From Anodontia alba (taxonomy: Eukaryota; Mollusca; Bivalvia; Lucinida; Lucinidae): DNA of 64,000 nucleotides. Shown piece after piece: positions 21,490 through 31,860 of this stretch. The translations under genes and the position numbers were made by a program. The stretch covers positions 13,522,295-13,586,294 of the forward strand of contig OZ024830.1 of assembly GCA_964016985.1 (NCBI GenBank). Reading direction: 5' to 3'. Each line of letters starts with the position of its first letter. Position 1 is the stretch's first letter. The notes under the pieces were generated by a model. The model saw nothing but the letters and a program-made list of their open reading frames with translations. It was not told the DNA's origin and ran no database searches.

Positions 21490-21712
21490 ATAGCGCTAAC
21501 CAAAATTGTAGCAGGCGATATTCTATTTTTTTTTTTTTTTTTTTTTTTGTCAAATATTTTTCAGAGAAAATAAAGCATGGCACTTCATGCGAATCATCTG
21601 CTAGGCAGATGAATCACATGAAATGTCCAGATTTATTTTCTCTGAAAAATCAAGAAAAAAAAGTTCAAACTGTCGCCTGCTGCAGCTGTGATTAGCGCTT
21701 TAAGGGTTGAAG
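21490..21712. mobile_element. H1 hairpin MITE, same subtype
   Basis: TAGCGCTAACCAAAATTGTA with GCAGGCGATATTC at the left; TATTTTCTCTGAAAAATC, CTGTCGCCTGCTGCAGC and GATTAGCGCTTTAAGGGTTG at the right. The tip has CATCTGCTAGGCAGATGAAT. Compared with the 20.6-kb copy, both arms changed GACGAC to GGCGA/TCGCC in a compensating way. Confidence 0.85.
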
Positions 21713-21779
21713 GCGGACACTGGATTAAATAGGGTGGTGGCAGTGTAACTGAGAGGTACAGTCGTTTCTTGCACTCCGT

Positions 21780-21915
21780 ATTGCTGAGCAAAATTATAGC
21801 AGACGACATTATAGTTGCTGTTATTATTTTTCAGAGAAATTAAGACGACATTTAATAAGAATCATCTATTCACATGAAATGCCAAGCCTTATTTTCTCTG
21901 AAAAAAAAAAACAGC

Positions 21916-21966
<51 letters not shown>

Positions 21967-22012
21967 TTTCAAAGTATCGTCTTCTGTAGTTGTTAGCGCT
22001 TTTAAGGTTCAT
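21780..22012. mobile_element. H1 hairpin MITE with a (CA)n expansion
   Basis: GCAAAATTATAGCAGACGAC at the left; TTATTTTCTCTGAAAAA at the right, followed by a CA tract (about 21914-21963), then AAGTATCGTCTTCTGTAGTT and GTTAGCGCTTTTAAGG. The dinucleotide grew within the A-rich part of the right arm. Confidence 0.75.
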
Positions 22013-22280
22013 ATATTGTTGTTTATACTTTGGTGTATGCCTTACCTTAATCTAATTGCTGTCTTGGATCGTCCGAATATTGCAAACATTTGAAGTGTGG
22101 TCCCTTTATTCCAAATGTTACCTTGGTATTAACGCCACTGCCACTGGAACCTGATCGTAGTTGAGTTATATTAACTTGTTTAGGTTTCATTACTTCTTAT
22201 CAAGCTTTGAAGTTTTGTTGTTGTTATTGTTTTGTTTTCTGTTTTTTGTGTTTTTTTTGTTTGTTTTTGTTTTGTGTGTG

Positions 22281-22311
<31 letters not shown>

Positions 22312-22720
22312 TTGTTGTTTTTTTTTTCGAAATTTAACAAATGTGTTTATTCTTGTAGCTTTACTAAGTAAACATTAATTTACTACTACAAGTAGTTTAC
22401 TGTTATTTGTTGTTACTTGTTACTGGTAGATCAAGAAAGAGTCATCTCCCCTTTTTGTACCACAGTAGTTTCCTTGACTTGTGCATACATGTAATTTCAG
22501 GAAAGCCTCAGCTAAATTCTTACAGAAATATTCGTTTTTTCTTCTGATTTAGTGTATGTTTATTTTTTCTTTCGGTTCATTTCTCAACCAGACACTTATT
22601 CTTTCAAAGGATGTCAGTTTAATAATACTGGCCGTGTCGGCAGTCCGGTCGAAACATTATCTCTGAGTCAACAACTTGCGAATGCGGCCGCCCATCTCTG
22701 AAAAGAGAAAAAAATAAAAG
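22013..22720. other. No gene; (GT)n, poly-T, short duplications
   Basis: T-rich DNA with GTGTGTGTGTGTGTGTGTGT near 22276 and long T runs to 22328. Nothing else recognised. Confidence 0.45.
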
Positions 22721-22721
22721 G

Positions 22722-22918
22722 ATTAACCTTTATTCTAAGGGCTAATTCAGCAAACAACAAAGATACGAGTATATATTTTGCTCAGAAAATAAGCTTTGGC
22801 ATTTCTTGCAAATTGTCTCATTTGCATGCAATCTAAAGTCTAAATTTTAGAGAAAAAAAATATTTTAAAATGCGTCTGCTACATTTTTTCCCAGCATTCC
22901 AAGCGTTGAAACGCATTA
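22722..22918. mobile_element. H1 hairpin MITE, eroded
   Basis: GGATTAACCTTTATTCTAAG and AATTCAGCAAACAACAAAG at the left; TTTGGCATTTCTTGCAAATT and CATTTGCATGCAATC at the tip; TGCGTCTGCTACATTTTTTC and CATTCCAAGCGTTGAAA at the right. Confidence 0.65.
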
Positions 22919-23127
22919 TATTGACTGAAATATATACAATGTTGTCTTAAAAGGTTATACGAGATATGAGTTTTCCAACCCTAAAATTATATTTGCGTCG
23001 TTTCACATAAAAAAGAACTTTAATACATTCGGCATGTTTTTGTTGTCCTCGTCAGAATGCGCGGATGTACACATTTGTTGATAGTCTTCTTATAATGTCT
23101 GCAAATAATGTTTGTAATTTGTAATCT

Positions 23128-23292
23128 CTGCTGAGATTTACCCTTAATTTTCGGCAAAATGTCATTCTGAAATATTTTCTTAGTTTTCTTCTTAGAAAAT
23201 AGGGCTTGATCCTAACCCTGTTTTATGGGGAAGACTCTCATCGCTATGTCGTCTGGTGAATATGTCTAAAGTGTGCTAAGTTTAAACGCGAC
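23128..23292. mobile_element. H1 hairpin MITE, strongly eroded
   Basis: GAGATTTACCCTTAATTTTC, AATATTTTCTTAGTTTTCTT, AAAATAGGGCTTGATC, then TATGTCGTCTGGTGAATATG and AAAGTGTGCTAAGTTTAAA. The left GACGAC block has changed to CGGCAAAATGTC. Confidence 0.55.
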
Positions 23293-23504
23293 AGAACATT
23301 GGAGAACCTGACCTTTAGTACGCAAATCCACATAATATATTCCGAGTTTACCGCTTGCGTCCACAATATTTGAAGTCTGGAAAATCTAGACGGAATGATC
23401 ATGATCAAACTTCCGATGATTAAAACGGATCAACATTTAAAAAAAGACTTCTATGCCCAAAACACAACTGAACTATGGAGCAAAAATTATTAATAAAAAC
23501 ATCT

Positions 23505-23748
23505 GGGCCCAGTTGTTCAAAGCTAACGACATCGTTAGTTAACGATTCGTTAAAATTTGCATCAAGTGATACGCAAATATGCTGTAATTTTTTGCTGAAA
23601 AAATGTGAGTACATTTTGCAGTGCAAAAGCTACTCACATTTTTTCAGCAAAAAATTTCAGAAAATTGTATATTGAATCTGCTAAAACAGTTAACGAAATG
23701 ACCCTTAACGAGCTCGTTAAGCTAACGACGCTTTGAACAACCGGGCCC
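23505..23748. mobile_element. H3 palindromic MITE
   Basis: GGGCCCAGTTGTTCAAAGCT and CGCTTTGAACAACCGGGCCC are the termini. Inside, TAACGACATCGTTAGTTAAC and AACGAGCTCGTTAAGCTAAC are each small palindromes. The tip is GCTGAAAAAATGTGAGTA...CAGTGCAAAAGC...ACTCACATTTTTTCAGC. 244 bp; other copies at 45.8 and 57.0 kb. Confidence 0.85.
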
Positions 23749-24243
23749 TGAACTTCTAGACCAGGCGAGTAGATCATGAAGTTGGCTAATAGACTGCTAG
23801 GCTACACAACAACAGAAAAATCATCTGGACTACTAGGCACGTCTAATTTTACCACACTTTCTCCCGCGTTTTGTTATGCCTGCACAGTTGCGCATTGTGT
23901 TCAGACAGGACCATGTTCTACTGTAAATAATGCTTCGTAGTGTTGCCTTTGACCACTAGGCCACAGTGCAATGTGAGAATAAAAACAAATTTTGTTACTA
24001 GGCACATCTCATTTAACTAAACTTCCAAATCGCAAAATGCTGACTGCGGCACTGTTACATAATATTCATTGGTGTTCATTAAGAGTTAATTAACAGAGTG
24101 GCTGGGAAATATCAAAGCACCTGCAGCAGAAAACAAGTTGGCTTCTTTAAAAGGGTCTGCTGCTGTTTGTTGAACAGAGTAAAACAGAGAAAGTGAACTG
24201 CTCTGTTTATTATGTAATTACTGCTATGCTATGTGAAACAATA

Positions 24244-24597
24244 TACCGTATTCGACCTAATTACCGCACTGTGCGCTTAGGTTTTTCAAACTTTACTGGG
24301 AACACTCATTCGTGTTAAAATATATACCTGCTAAGGGTACACTATAAAAAAAAAGATCAGAAAAGGACTTATTTGATATTGATTATGCAATTTTTCTGAT
24401 TTTCTTTATAAACGCAAATGTTGCGGGTACTCATTTGAATTGCATCGACAAGTCGATGCAATTCAAATGAGTACCCACAACATATGCCTTTATAAAGAAG
24501 TAGACAAAAAAGTACACTGCCTGTAATCCTAAGACTACGAAATCGCTTGACTGTGCGCTTATAGGGGTATGTGCGGCAATTAGGTCGAATACGGTAA
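24244..24597. mobile_element. H9 element with 25-bp terminal inversion
   Basis: Left TACCGTATTCGACCTAATTA...CCGCA is exactly matched at the right by TGCGG...CAATTAGGTCGAATACGG-TA, with one change near the inner edge. GTGCGCTTA follows on both sides. TA at each outer edge may be the target duplication of a Tc1/mariner/pogo-type element. The centre (24418-24484) is a long palindrome around GCATCGACAAGTCGATGC with GAGTACCCACAACATATG. Confidence 0.85.
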
Positions 24598-24654
24598 AAT
24601 GTGTCATTCAGCTATACTATGAATTAACTGACATAATATCATAACCAAAAGTAA

Positions 24655-24830
24655 TCTTCACCACTGTCTGGGCAAATACAGCAGACGATAAATTGATGAC
24701 ACTTTTCTTATTTTTTCCTGAAAATAGGCCATGACGATTTGCATGAAAATTCAAAGCCTATTTTCTGGGAAAAGTAAGAAAAACATTACAACATATTGTG
24801 GGCTGAATGTTTTGACCTAGCATGCAACAA
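24655..24830. mobile_element. H1 hairpin MITE
   Basis: CACCACTGTCTGGGCAAATA, CAGCAGACGATAAATTGATG, TTTTCTTATTTTTTCCTG, GATTTGCATGAAAATTCAAA; right arm TTTTCTGGGAAAAGTAAG and TTGTGGGCTGAATG with GCATGCAACA. The right GTCGTCTGCTG has decayed. Confidence 0.65.
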
Positions 24831-24942
24831 ATACACTGGAGCCCAGAATATGTTGTATCTATACAAACATGTATAGATCATGAAGACAAACAACCACAAA
24901 AGGTCATTTTTGTATATAATCTGTAAATTTTGTTTTAAATAC

Positions 24943-26430
24943 AGAACAGAACAGAACAGAACAGAACAGAAATTTTATTGACGTAAACTCTACAGTTTCT
25001 AGTCAACATATATACAGAATAATAGATGCATGACCAATTAGAGGAAATAAAATTCGTGTTTTCAGACTGTAACTTAGTCACGAGGATGGATATTACTAGT
25101 TTCAATGATGAGTATGAGTCTTTCTTATATTAAATGCTTCAAATAAATATTTGCAGAGTTTCTTTAGCTCCTTAATGTTATTTGACTGCATAAGTTGAAT
25201 AAATTTGAACACACTAGGGTGAGTGTAATAGTACCTTTTTAAATAAAACTTTCGAATATCGTTATATTTAGAACATACTAATGTAAAGTGGTATTCGTCC
25301 TCCAAATCGCCAGTATCGCACAATGCACATTGTCTTTCATTCCTGATAATTCTATTCCTCCCATAACGCCCAGTCTCAATTAATAATGAATGAGCTGATA
25401 ACCGTAACTTAGTCAGTGCAACTCTATGCTTTACTGGAAAAATATTTAAGTAACATTCAAATGAAAAATTAGTTTTAAACTGCTTATATTCAGTCAGAAC
25501 ACCATTATTCTGGAGGTCGCCCTGCCATTTCTGAATGAAACAATCAATCAGTCTCTGTTTGAATACGCTGGGAAATGTACAAAGATTAATACTATCCGGA
25601 TTTAACCACACATTTGCAAACCCAAATTCCTCCAAAAGACATTTAATATTTCCCGCCCAATTTTGCTGTCCGTTCAAAACATCTTCAAGTGTTGTATTAT
25701 AAATTGTCGATAAAATTACATTGTTTGTATTGACCAGCTTACACCAATACCTTATTATGCGCACATATCTGCCTATATATAATGGATATCTACACATGTC
25801 ACCATACACTCCTGCGTTACTAGTACAAGTTTTAACTTTTAAAATCGTTTTGCAGAACTTTAAATGGATTCTCTCTAGTTCTTTCGATTTTGAGAAGCCC
25901 CATACTTCGCAACCATAACTTAGTATACTTCCCACAAAAGAATCGAACAACTGACATAACGTTTTTATATTGAAGTCACATTTCCGGGTATTTGATAACA
26001 ACACTCGCAGAGCTTTCAGACCTTTTCCTGCTAGGGCTTCTTGATTTAAGATAAATGAGCCAGTGTAGTTAAAAACAACACCAAGATAATTAAAGTCATT
26101 TACCACCTCAATTTGCTCATTGTTATAAATCCAACTTTCTTCCGGTCTAATATTACCCCTTTTCCTGAAAACAACAATTTTTGTCTTTAATGTGTTCACA
26201 GTCAAACCCCATTCTGAACAATACTGATACAACCGATCAAGGCTACACTGTAAATCCTCAGGAGAATTACCCACTAGTACCATATCATCTGCAAAAATCA
26301 GCAAAATAATGTTAATATCGTCAATATTTAGCCCACATGTAATACGATCTTGTAAATACAGTTCTAAATCTTCAACAAACAGTGAAAATAGCAATGGTGA
26401 CAATACATTTCGCTTGTTTACCCGACATGA
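24943..26430 (-). mobile_element. 5'-truncated LINE with (TTCTG)n tail
   Basis: On the minus strand RT-related coding sequence (see the CDS entry) is followed by a ~160-bp 3' UTR ending CGTCAATAAAATTTCTG and five or so repeats of TTCTG (24943-24970 on plus, ACAGA repeats). Ending in a short tandem motif rather than poly-A is known for several non-LTR clades. Family homology begins near 26430; the rest of the ORF upstream looks like flank. Confidence 0.8.
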
Positions 26431-26610
26431 CCTGCGTTCAATTAAGCGAGACATTCGCAATTTCTCGCACAACAAAAACAAACGTTCCGTCCAGTTGTGC
26501 AGTTTTCCGGGGAGGGTAGAGAATATCCGCAAACTAATCTTAAGCTGTCTTTTGGCACAACCAAAATGGCGGCATATGCGAATAAATTTTTGTATGCTTG
26601 TTCGTGACAA
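25102..26610 (-). CDS. LINE reverse transcriptase, C-terminal part
   Basis: 502 codons open without a stop. Residues from about 68 read RVNKRNVLSPLLFSLF, the RT block usually GVNQGDxLSPLLF. FADDMVLVG follows at about 106-114, the YADD-type active site with two Asp; KTKIVVF and FNYLGVVF at about 160-185 are the next RT blocks. The tail contains ERQCALCDTGDLEDEYHFTL and VC, a CCHC-type knuckle (C-x2-C-x11-H-x4-C) near 430-450. Earlier RT blocks with the first catalytic Asp and the whole endonuclease are missing, so it is not functional. The first ~65 residues have no family resemblance. The frame is long and clean, implying a young insertion. Confidence 0.85.
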   Translation of the reverse strand: MSRTSIQKFIRICRHFGCAKRQLKISLRIFSTLPGKLHNWTERLFLLCEKLRMSRLIERRSCRVNKRNVLSPLLFSLFVEDLELYLQDRITCGLNIDDINIILLIFADDMVLVGNSPEDLQCSLDRLYQYCSEWGLTVNTLKTKIVVFRKRGNIRPEESWIYNNEQIEVVNDFNYLGVVFNYTGSFILNQEALAGKGLKALRVLLSNTRKCDFNIKTLCQLFDSFVGSILSYGCEVWGFSKSKELERIHLKFCKTILKVKTCTSNAGVYGDMCRYPLYIGRYVRIIRYWCKLVNTNNVILSTIYNTTLEDVLNGQQNWAGNIKCLLEEFGFANVWLNPDSINLCTFPSVFKQRLIDCFIQKWQGDLQNNGVLTEYKQFKTNFSFECYLNIFPVKHRVALTKLRLSAHSLLIETGRYGRNRIIRNERQCALCDTGDLEDEYHFTLVCSKYNDIRKFYLKRYYYTHPSVFKFIQLMQSNNIKELKKLCKYLFEAFNIRKTHTHH

Positions 26611-27720
26611 GTTCTATTTATTTGATTAAGAATTGTTGATATAATTTATTCGATCTAATAACAAGACTCGCCAACGAGAATAACGGCTACTCTCTAATGT
26701 GAGGTCACATAAGTCTTGGTGTTTACAACAGCCTTTCAGAAGATGGGAAATATTGTTTTCAAAAACTCTCGTTAGTGATTTACTTTATTGAAACAGTCCT
26801 GATTTTAAGATTATACAAACAGACAGAACCGAAACCATTTTATCGAAACGGACCGAAATGAACACTCATTTTAAGATGTAAACACGAGGAGTTCATTAGT
26901 ATAATAATATTTTGCTCCCTATTGTGGATGCGTTAGAATTTACAGAGCTGTTCAAATTGTTAACGGAGGTTTTGCGATGTGCAAGTTTGCAATATGTACA
27001 GTTTCGCCCCTCAGACACTTTCGCGGAAAGAGGTGCTTAATGCTACCTAGTACCTGCACGTGTTCTCTACTTGCAAGTTCGCTACCTGAGTTTTCGCCAC
27101 TAATTAGGATGAAAGTAGTTTAAACTGTACTAGAATGAGTAAATTCAAACTATTATTATTTACTTAATACATTAGAAAAGCATATTACAAAATTATATAA
27201 ATACTATTATGAATTACAGAGGAAACGGTCCCAGACTAAAATTGTCCCTACTAAAACTGCCGCAGTCCAAATAGGTCCCAAGTATTATTACCAAAGCGGC
27301 CAAGTAAGTATGAAAAATTTATGGTAACTACCAAAATTTACTGAAATTGCACTGTTTTATCGATATAATTGTGTAGTATGGTACACTGGAATGCTTTAAT
27401 ACTTTTAAAGGCTTGTTCGTTCATAAACTTTATTTTTGCACATGAAGAAATATTACCTGGGATTTAAACATCTATTGTTTGCGCACATCATCTGTTACAG
27501 CAGTTAGTCATGAGAGATTACCTGTATGGAAGGTTGGTCTTTATTATTCTCATTTCTACTGACATTGAAAAGGACTCAGAATCACAGCCAAAATACCAGT
27601 CAATAGAACTAAAAGATGTATCACAGTTTGAGCATTGTAGGAGTTTTTAGGGTGTAGATGATCAAAGCGTGTGTTTTGTTTCCATTTACATTATTATATA
27701 GGCTATGTGAAACGGTTAGA
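26611..27720. other. No gene seen
   Basis: AT-rich, no repeat recognised in this window. Some short phrases (AGTTTCGCCCCTCAG, CAAGTTCGCTACCTGAG) appear similar to 28.3-28.4 kb (GACGAAGTCTTCGCCATG), suggesting a very old duplication at most. Confidence 0.35.
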
Positions 27721-27724
27721 AGCC

Positions 27725-28235
27725 TGATGATCTGATGGAATTGCTTACAGTTCTGATCTTGTTTTGAGTGCTTCGTAAATGAACTGGGTCTACATGGTTG
27801 GGCATAACATAAAAAGAAAGCCGTCTGATCTGATATGGGTCTAAAGTGTTTGCTCAGGCCCGTTTCTCTGTCGAAAATGTAGAATAATAATATTGCTGCA
27901 CTCTTTACCTGATTTAGATCTATATTATTATAAACAGCATAAAAACAAGCAGTCTGATCTGACCTAGGTCTACACTTAGGTTTAAGTTTTTATCAGGCTT
28001 GTTTCTGCTCCTGATCTGACCTGGGTCGACAATATTATACAGAGAATGCAATGAAAGCAGTGATCTGGTTTGCTCAGGCCTGTCAGTACGATCATTTTCA
28101 GTAGTAAGTGCTCATGATCTGATCTGGGAGGACAGTGTTATCATGACTTAAAAAGAAAGCATTCTGATCTGATCTGGGTCTACGCTGTTTGTTCGGACCT
28201 GTTTGTCCGATCATTTACGGTAATTACGGTATGTA
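27725..28235. repeat. Degenerate array related to the 5.5-7.5 kb satellite and H5
   Basis: Irregularly spaced units contain CTGATCTGATATGGGTCTAA, GTTTGCTCAGGCCCG, TGATCTGACCTAGGTCTACA and TGATCTGATCTGGGTCTACG. The last has CTGTTTGTTCGGACCTGTTT then GTCCGATCATTTACGG and TTACGGTATGT, i.e. an H5-like right terminus. Units are interrupted by AT-rich spacers. Confidence 0.65.
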
Positions 28236-28239
28236 TGTA

Positions 28240-29455
28240 GAAGACACCGTTTCGCTTGGCACCCTTTACTTATATAACGGTCAACCGAAAAATGCCCATT
28301 GAGCCGGACAGACGCGAAACCTTCCTAGTGACGAAGTCTTCGCCATGAAAAAGGTGCAAAAAGTATCAAGTAGCGAAACCTCTAGCCACGGTACTGTAAG
28401 ATAGCAAAATCTCTGATAACTGTTCAAATCTCTCACTTAACTTTCCCTATCAGAGGAGTGCATTTTAACACATCTCTAATTGCTGACTGGAAATATTTTC
28501 GAAAAGCTTAAACGCGTGCTTAATATAGCCCAAACTTTACTATTTGCGAGAGCTAGTACTTTACTGAATAGCAATTTGCATTTTGGGTTCATTTCAGCTA
28601 ATTTCGGCTAATTTATACACCCCGTAGCGATAGTCGGAGAATAGAAGTATCCTTGTCAGTTTTGGACTGGTTCACGTTATTTCCTGAAGCTAAGAATGAA
28701 TGCTGTTTAATAACTTAGAGGAAGTAGTGTGCACTGAAGCAAAAAATGCTCTATTTCAGAAAAAATACGGATCAGCATGGTGCCTAGACTGCTTCATAGC
28801 TTCTAGTCGTTGTCTGATAAAGACTACACGGTGAAGCAGTCTACATGGTGCCAGCGCCGGAAGATGATTAAATCAAATTCTCGGCATGCCTGGTGGATCA
28901 TACAGTTTCAAATATGGTATTTATAGTAAGAGTAATGATCCCTGCCCAGAGTAATGGATGCACATGCTGGTCTGGATCTTTGCTGCCCATGTATGGTATT
29001 TTGTAGACTTTGCTCGTCCTCGGGCTTAGTGGTAAAACCTGTACAGTAGTCGCTTCACGAGAAAAAAAGGTCGTTATGTCACGTGAGAACGGAGGTCATG
29101 CTGCAAGTCCACGCAGTCCTCCAATCATAGATGTATTATAGGGTATTGCACTGATACTGGTGAATATTACAATTAATCAACATCAACAATTAAACATCAG
29201 CAAAGAAAATAAAAAAAAAAAGAAGAAAATTCTTTCTAAGGTACAAATTCCAAAAATCACTTTAATATAGAAATTGCATAGGTCAGACTAATATTTGGTC
29301 ATAAATTTAATTTTAGGATGAATATTTTAGAACAAAGCACAGAAATAGAAAAAAACAAATGGTTTCTGATAAGATATTGACAATCACGAATATTTTTTCC
29401 TAAGTAGAATAAAACTCCGAATGAAAAATCTCTTTCCGAAGGATGTTGAGCACAG
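28240..29455. other. No gene; one short hairpin
   Basis: At 28779-28852 GCCTAGACTGCTTCATAGC faces GGTGAAGCAGTCTACATGG, an imperfect inverted repeat. Otherwise unassigned. Confidence 0.4.
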
Positions 29456-29457
29456 TA

Positions 29458-29642
29458 GGACATGTGCGCCCAGCGAAGATTCAGATCAGCCTGCGCATTC
29501 GCGCAGTCTGATCAGAATCTTCACTGGGCGCATTTTGGACAGCCAGTGATGCAATGTGTTTCTTCATGTGACAACGAAAACTTTGATCAGACTGCGCGGA
29601 TCCGCAGACTGATTTGAGTTTTCGCTGGATGCACATGTCAGA
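29458..29642. mobile_element. H7 hairpin MITE, best copy
   Basis: GGACATGTGCGCCCAGCGAA and TTTTCGCTGGATGCACATGT are the ends. The left half is a perfect small hairpin: GATTCAGATCAGCCTGCGCA-TTCG-CGCAGTCTGATCAGAATC. The right half has a second one around ACTGCGCGGATCCGCAGACT. Confidence 0.8.
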
Positions 29643-29702
29643 TTGTACGTTTGACATTCCGGCGCATAAGGTTTTGGGGTTCTCTTGAGTACCTTTGTAT
29701 CC

Positions 29703-29935
29703 TTAGTTCAATGTATCTGCAGTTTCTTCTAGCCAAGTATTCATAATGGTTTCATTTCCTACACAGAACTGGTATATCAGGCATCTCCAGAGACGGAAAT
29801 ATATAGCCTCATAGGGACACTTCGATCGATTCCAGTCTCCAGTGACGAAATATTTAATCCATCCTGTTTGAGAAATCGCTAAAATAAAACCAAAATAAAT
29901 CATGACTATGAAGCTGATCACTAGTGACTAGCCTT
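29703..29935 (-). other. Exon-like segment, minus strand, unrecognised
   Basis: After a TTTTGGTTTTATTTTAG acceptor-like sequence (ending about 29883) the frame reads SQTGWIKYFVTGDWNRSKC...IYFRLWRCLIYQFCVG and ends ETADTLN-stop at 29703. The piece near the acceptor is homologous to 14.2-14.3 kb and, inverted, to 29.95-30.05 kb. Cysteines are frequent. It could be a terminal exon or part of an unknown repeat; no family is recognised. Confidence 0.3.
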
Positions 29936-29949
29936 TATAGTAATGATAA

Positions 29950-30055
29950 TATTTTGGTTTTATTTTAGTGTTTATATCAAACGGGTTTGTAAGAATAAAT
30001 ATTTAATCAGTGGAGACTGCAGCCAGTCTAAGGAACACCAAACACGCTGATTGCA
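29950..30055 (+). other. Inverted partner of the exon-like segment
   Basis: TTTTGGTTTTATTTTAGTG followed by TATATCAAACGGG and CAGTGGAGACTGCAGCCAGT parallels the minus-strand segment just to its left. The two form a head-to-head pair about 60 bp apart. The coding frame here is short and degenerate. Confidence 0.35.
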
Positions 30056-30432
30056 CCAGCTGTCCTAAGTATATGGAGTCCGAAGTAGAGTATAGAACAT
30101 AGGAATATACCAATCAATCGGAGTTTTGGTACGCAACAATTAAACACTGAAAACAGATTCTCGGATGAATGACCTTTGAGAGCACTGAACACGCTCGCAA
30201 AACTGACCTAACAGCCTTTTCAGCAGAGCAAAAAGAATCACACTGAGAAAAGCATATACATGTAGTTTTTATGGTAATGTAAGTTTTCTCATTATTGTAG
30301 CTTGTTCAGCATCTCCGTTGGCACATACTGAAGTATTACTATTTCTTCATGGCATTGCTTTATCTTCATCGGAAATAATCTCCATCTTGGAATAACTTTG
30401 CTGTAGCCATCGCTTCCTTCTGTGCAAGGCCC

Positions 30433-30560
30433 GTTAACACATTTCAGTCTGAAGACCCAAATAAAGAGTAATTGGCAAACAGTGCAGATCCACAGAATGT
30501 GACGTCTGATCAGGGTCTCCACTGTTTGCAAATATATATTTTATCCATTTTCTCTATGAA
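30433..30560. mobile_element. H4 element, right end lost
   Basis: Reads GTTAACACATTTCAGTCTGA, GGCAAACAGTGCAGATCCAC, GACGTCTGATCAGGGTCTCC, ACTGTTTGCAAATATATATT and TTTTCTCTATGAATAAC, the order of H4 at 47.05 and 48.98 kb. The ORF on the minus strand overlapping it is therefore partly element-derived. Confidence 0.7.
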
Positions 30561-30639
30561 TAACTAAGTCACATAGCCTGACATACGTACCTAAAATTGA
30601 AATTGGACTTTTACAGTATATAGTGTGGGAGAGTCTATT

Positions 30640-30975
30640 CAGTGGGTTGGGTGGCCTAGTGGTTAGCGCACTGGACTTTCAAACGGGATATCATGGGTTC
30701 GAATCCCGCTCAGGTCGAGAAAATTTTCAGACCATTAGTACGCCTAGCCCATAGTCGACGTGCCCTGGGGAGTATAAAGTGGACAGGGCGGCGCTTGGTG
30801 AAAGACAGCGGCACCAAGTGTGCATGGGTGATCCATGAAAGCAAGGCTGTATCAAATACACGTACATAACAATCGCCGCTGCCTCTACGTGTCTCGGTGC
30901 AAAGTTAACGATAACGAGCCAAACAGACGACTAACTACTATAACCCCATGTCGCTCAGTACAGTATTGTATAGTA
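30640..30975 (+). mobile_element. SINE-C, tRNA-headed
   Basis: Head GTGGCCTAGTGGTTAGCGC supplies the A box, and ATGGGTTCGAATCCCGCTC supplies a near-perfect B box (about 30693-30711). The tRNA-unrelated body includes GACGTGCCCTGGGGAGTATA, GGGCGGCGCTTGGTGAAAGA and GCGGCACCAAGTGTGC. The acceptor stem is not pairable and a long body follows, which argues for a SINE rather than a tRNA gene. Only copy in the window. Confidence 0.65.
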
Positions 30976-31040
30976 CGTATTAATTAAATATCCAGGTAAC
31001 AGAGTAAAAGCGCCGGAAGCGAATCGCGTTGATATACGAG

Positions 31041-31284
31041 TATGAGTTGCACGCGCCATGAGAAAACCGTCTTTTCAGGACATCTGCACACAGCGAAGGA
31101 TCCAATGATGTCAGTATGCACATCTGTGCAGTCTGACCAGAACATTCAATGTTCATTTACATATACTACAATATCTCATTACTTCTGAAGCAGAAAGTGA
31201 AGGCCTGGATCAGCCTGCGCGATTGATCTGGGCCGTCCCTGTCCAATAAACCTTACAACCCTTTTTCTCATGATGCGCTTGTTT
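31041..31284. mobile_element. H6 hairpin MITE, diverged
   Basis: GCACGCGCCATGAGAAAACC opens and CCCTTTTTCTCATGATGCGC closes. Inside are CATCTGCACACAGCGAAGGA, TGTGCAGTCTGACCAGAAC and GAAGGCCTGGATCAGCCTGC. Confidence 0.7.
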
Positions 31285-31805
31285 ATGTTTTGTTTACAAG
31301 GGCAATATTTTCTATTCTTCTCTTACAACTATATGTAAATCTTTGTGTAAAACATCACTAAAATATATTCATTCTGTCATAAAATGACAACTTTTCCTAT
31401 TAATATATGTATACAAAAAACGTTCAACGTATCAGGCCCGGACAGTTTGTAGAAAATTAAAACTAATCTGAATATCTGATAAGTGTAGATAAGTCTGAAA
31501 ACAAGTACTTATTTGTGATTCGAAATTAGGTCAAAACGAAAGTGGACATAATGACCTAAAAACACCACACATAAAACAGTGAAACGTTTATCAGAGCCAT
31601 AACTATGCCACATCAAGTGAAATTGCACCTTATAGCATTCGAACCGCGAAATAAGGACTTTCTGAATAGCGAGGATCCGATTAGCCTGCGCGACCAAGGA
31701 TCAGATTAGGGACTCGTCGTCGACATATGCATTAGGATCCAATAAAGCTGCATGACGCGTTCGGTCTCATATACATTTGAGCCAGCGCATGATAAAACCA
31801 ACAAA
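31285..31805. other. No gene seen
   Basis: AT-rich, no recognised family except a GATTAGCCTGCGCGACCAAG stretch near 31680 that echoes the H6/H7 module. Confidence 0.35.
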
Positions 31806-31860
31806 AAGAATGTGCGCCCAGCGAAAACTCAAATCAGCCTGAGCATCCGCCCAGTCTGAT

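Noticed and set aside
25102..26610. An active LINE, because the 502-codon frame is intact
   Set aside because: Endonuclease and the N-terminal RT blocks with the first catalytic Asp are missing; the first ~65 codons are flank.
30292..30531. Minus-strand ORF ending CVNGPC...MLNKLQ as a terminal exon
   Set aside because: Its upstream part and apparent acceptor lie in a truncated H4 element; the remaining ~45 codons alone are too weak.
30650..30730. A functional tRNA gene
   Set aside because: Good A and B boxes but no acceptor pairing; followed by a SINE-like body.
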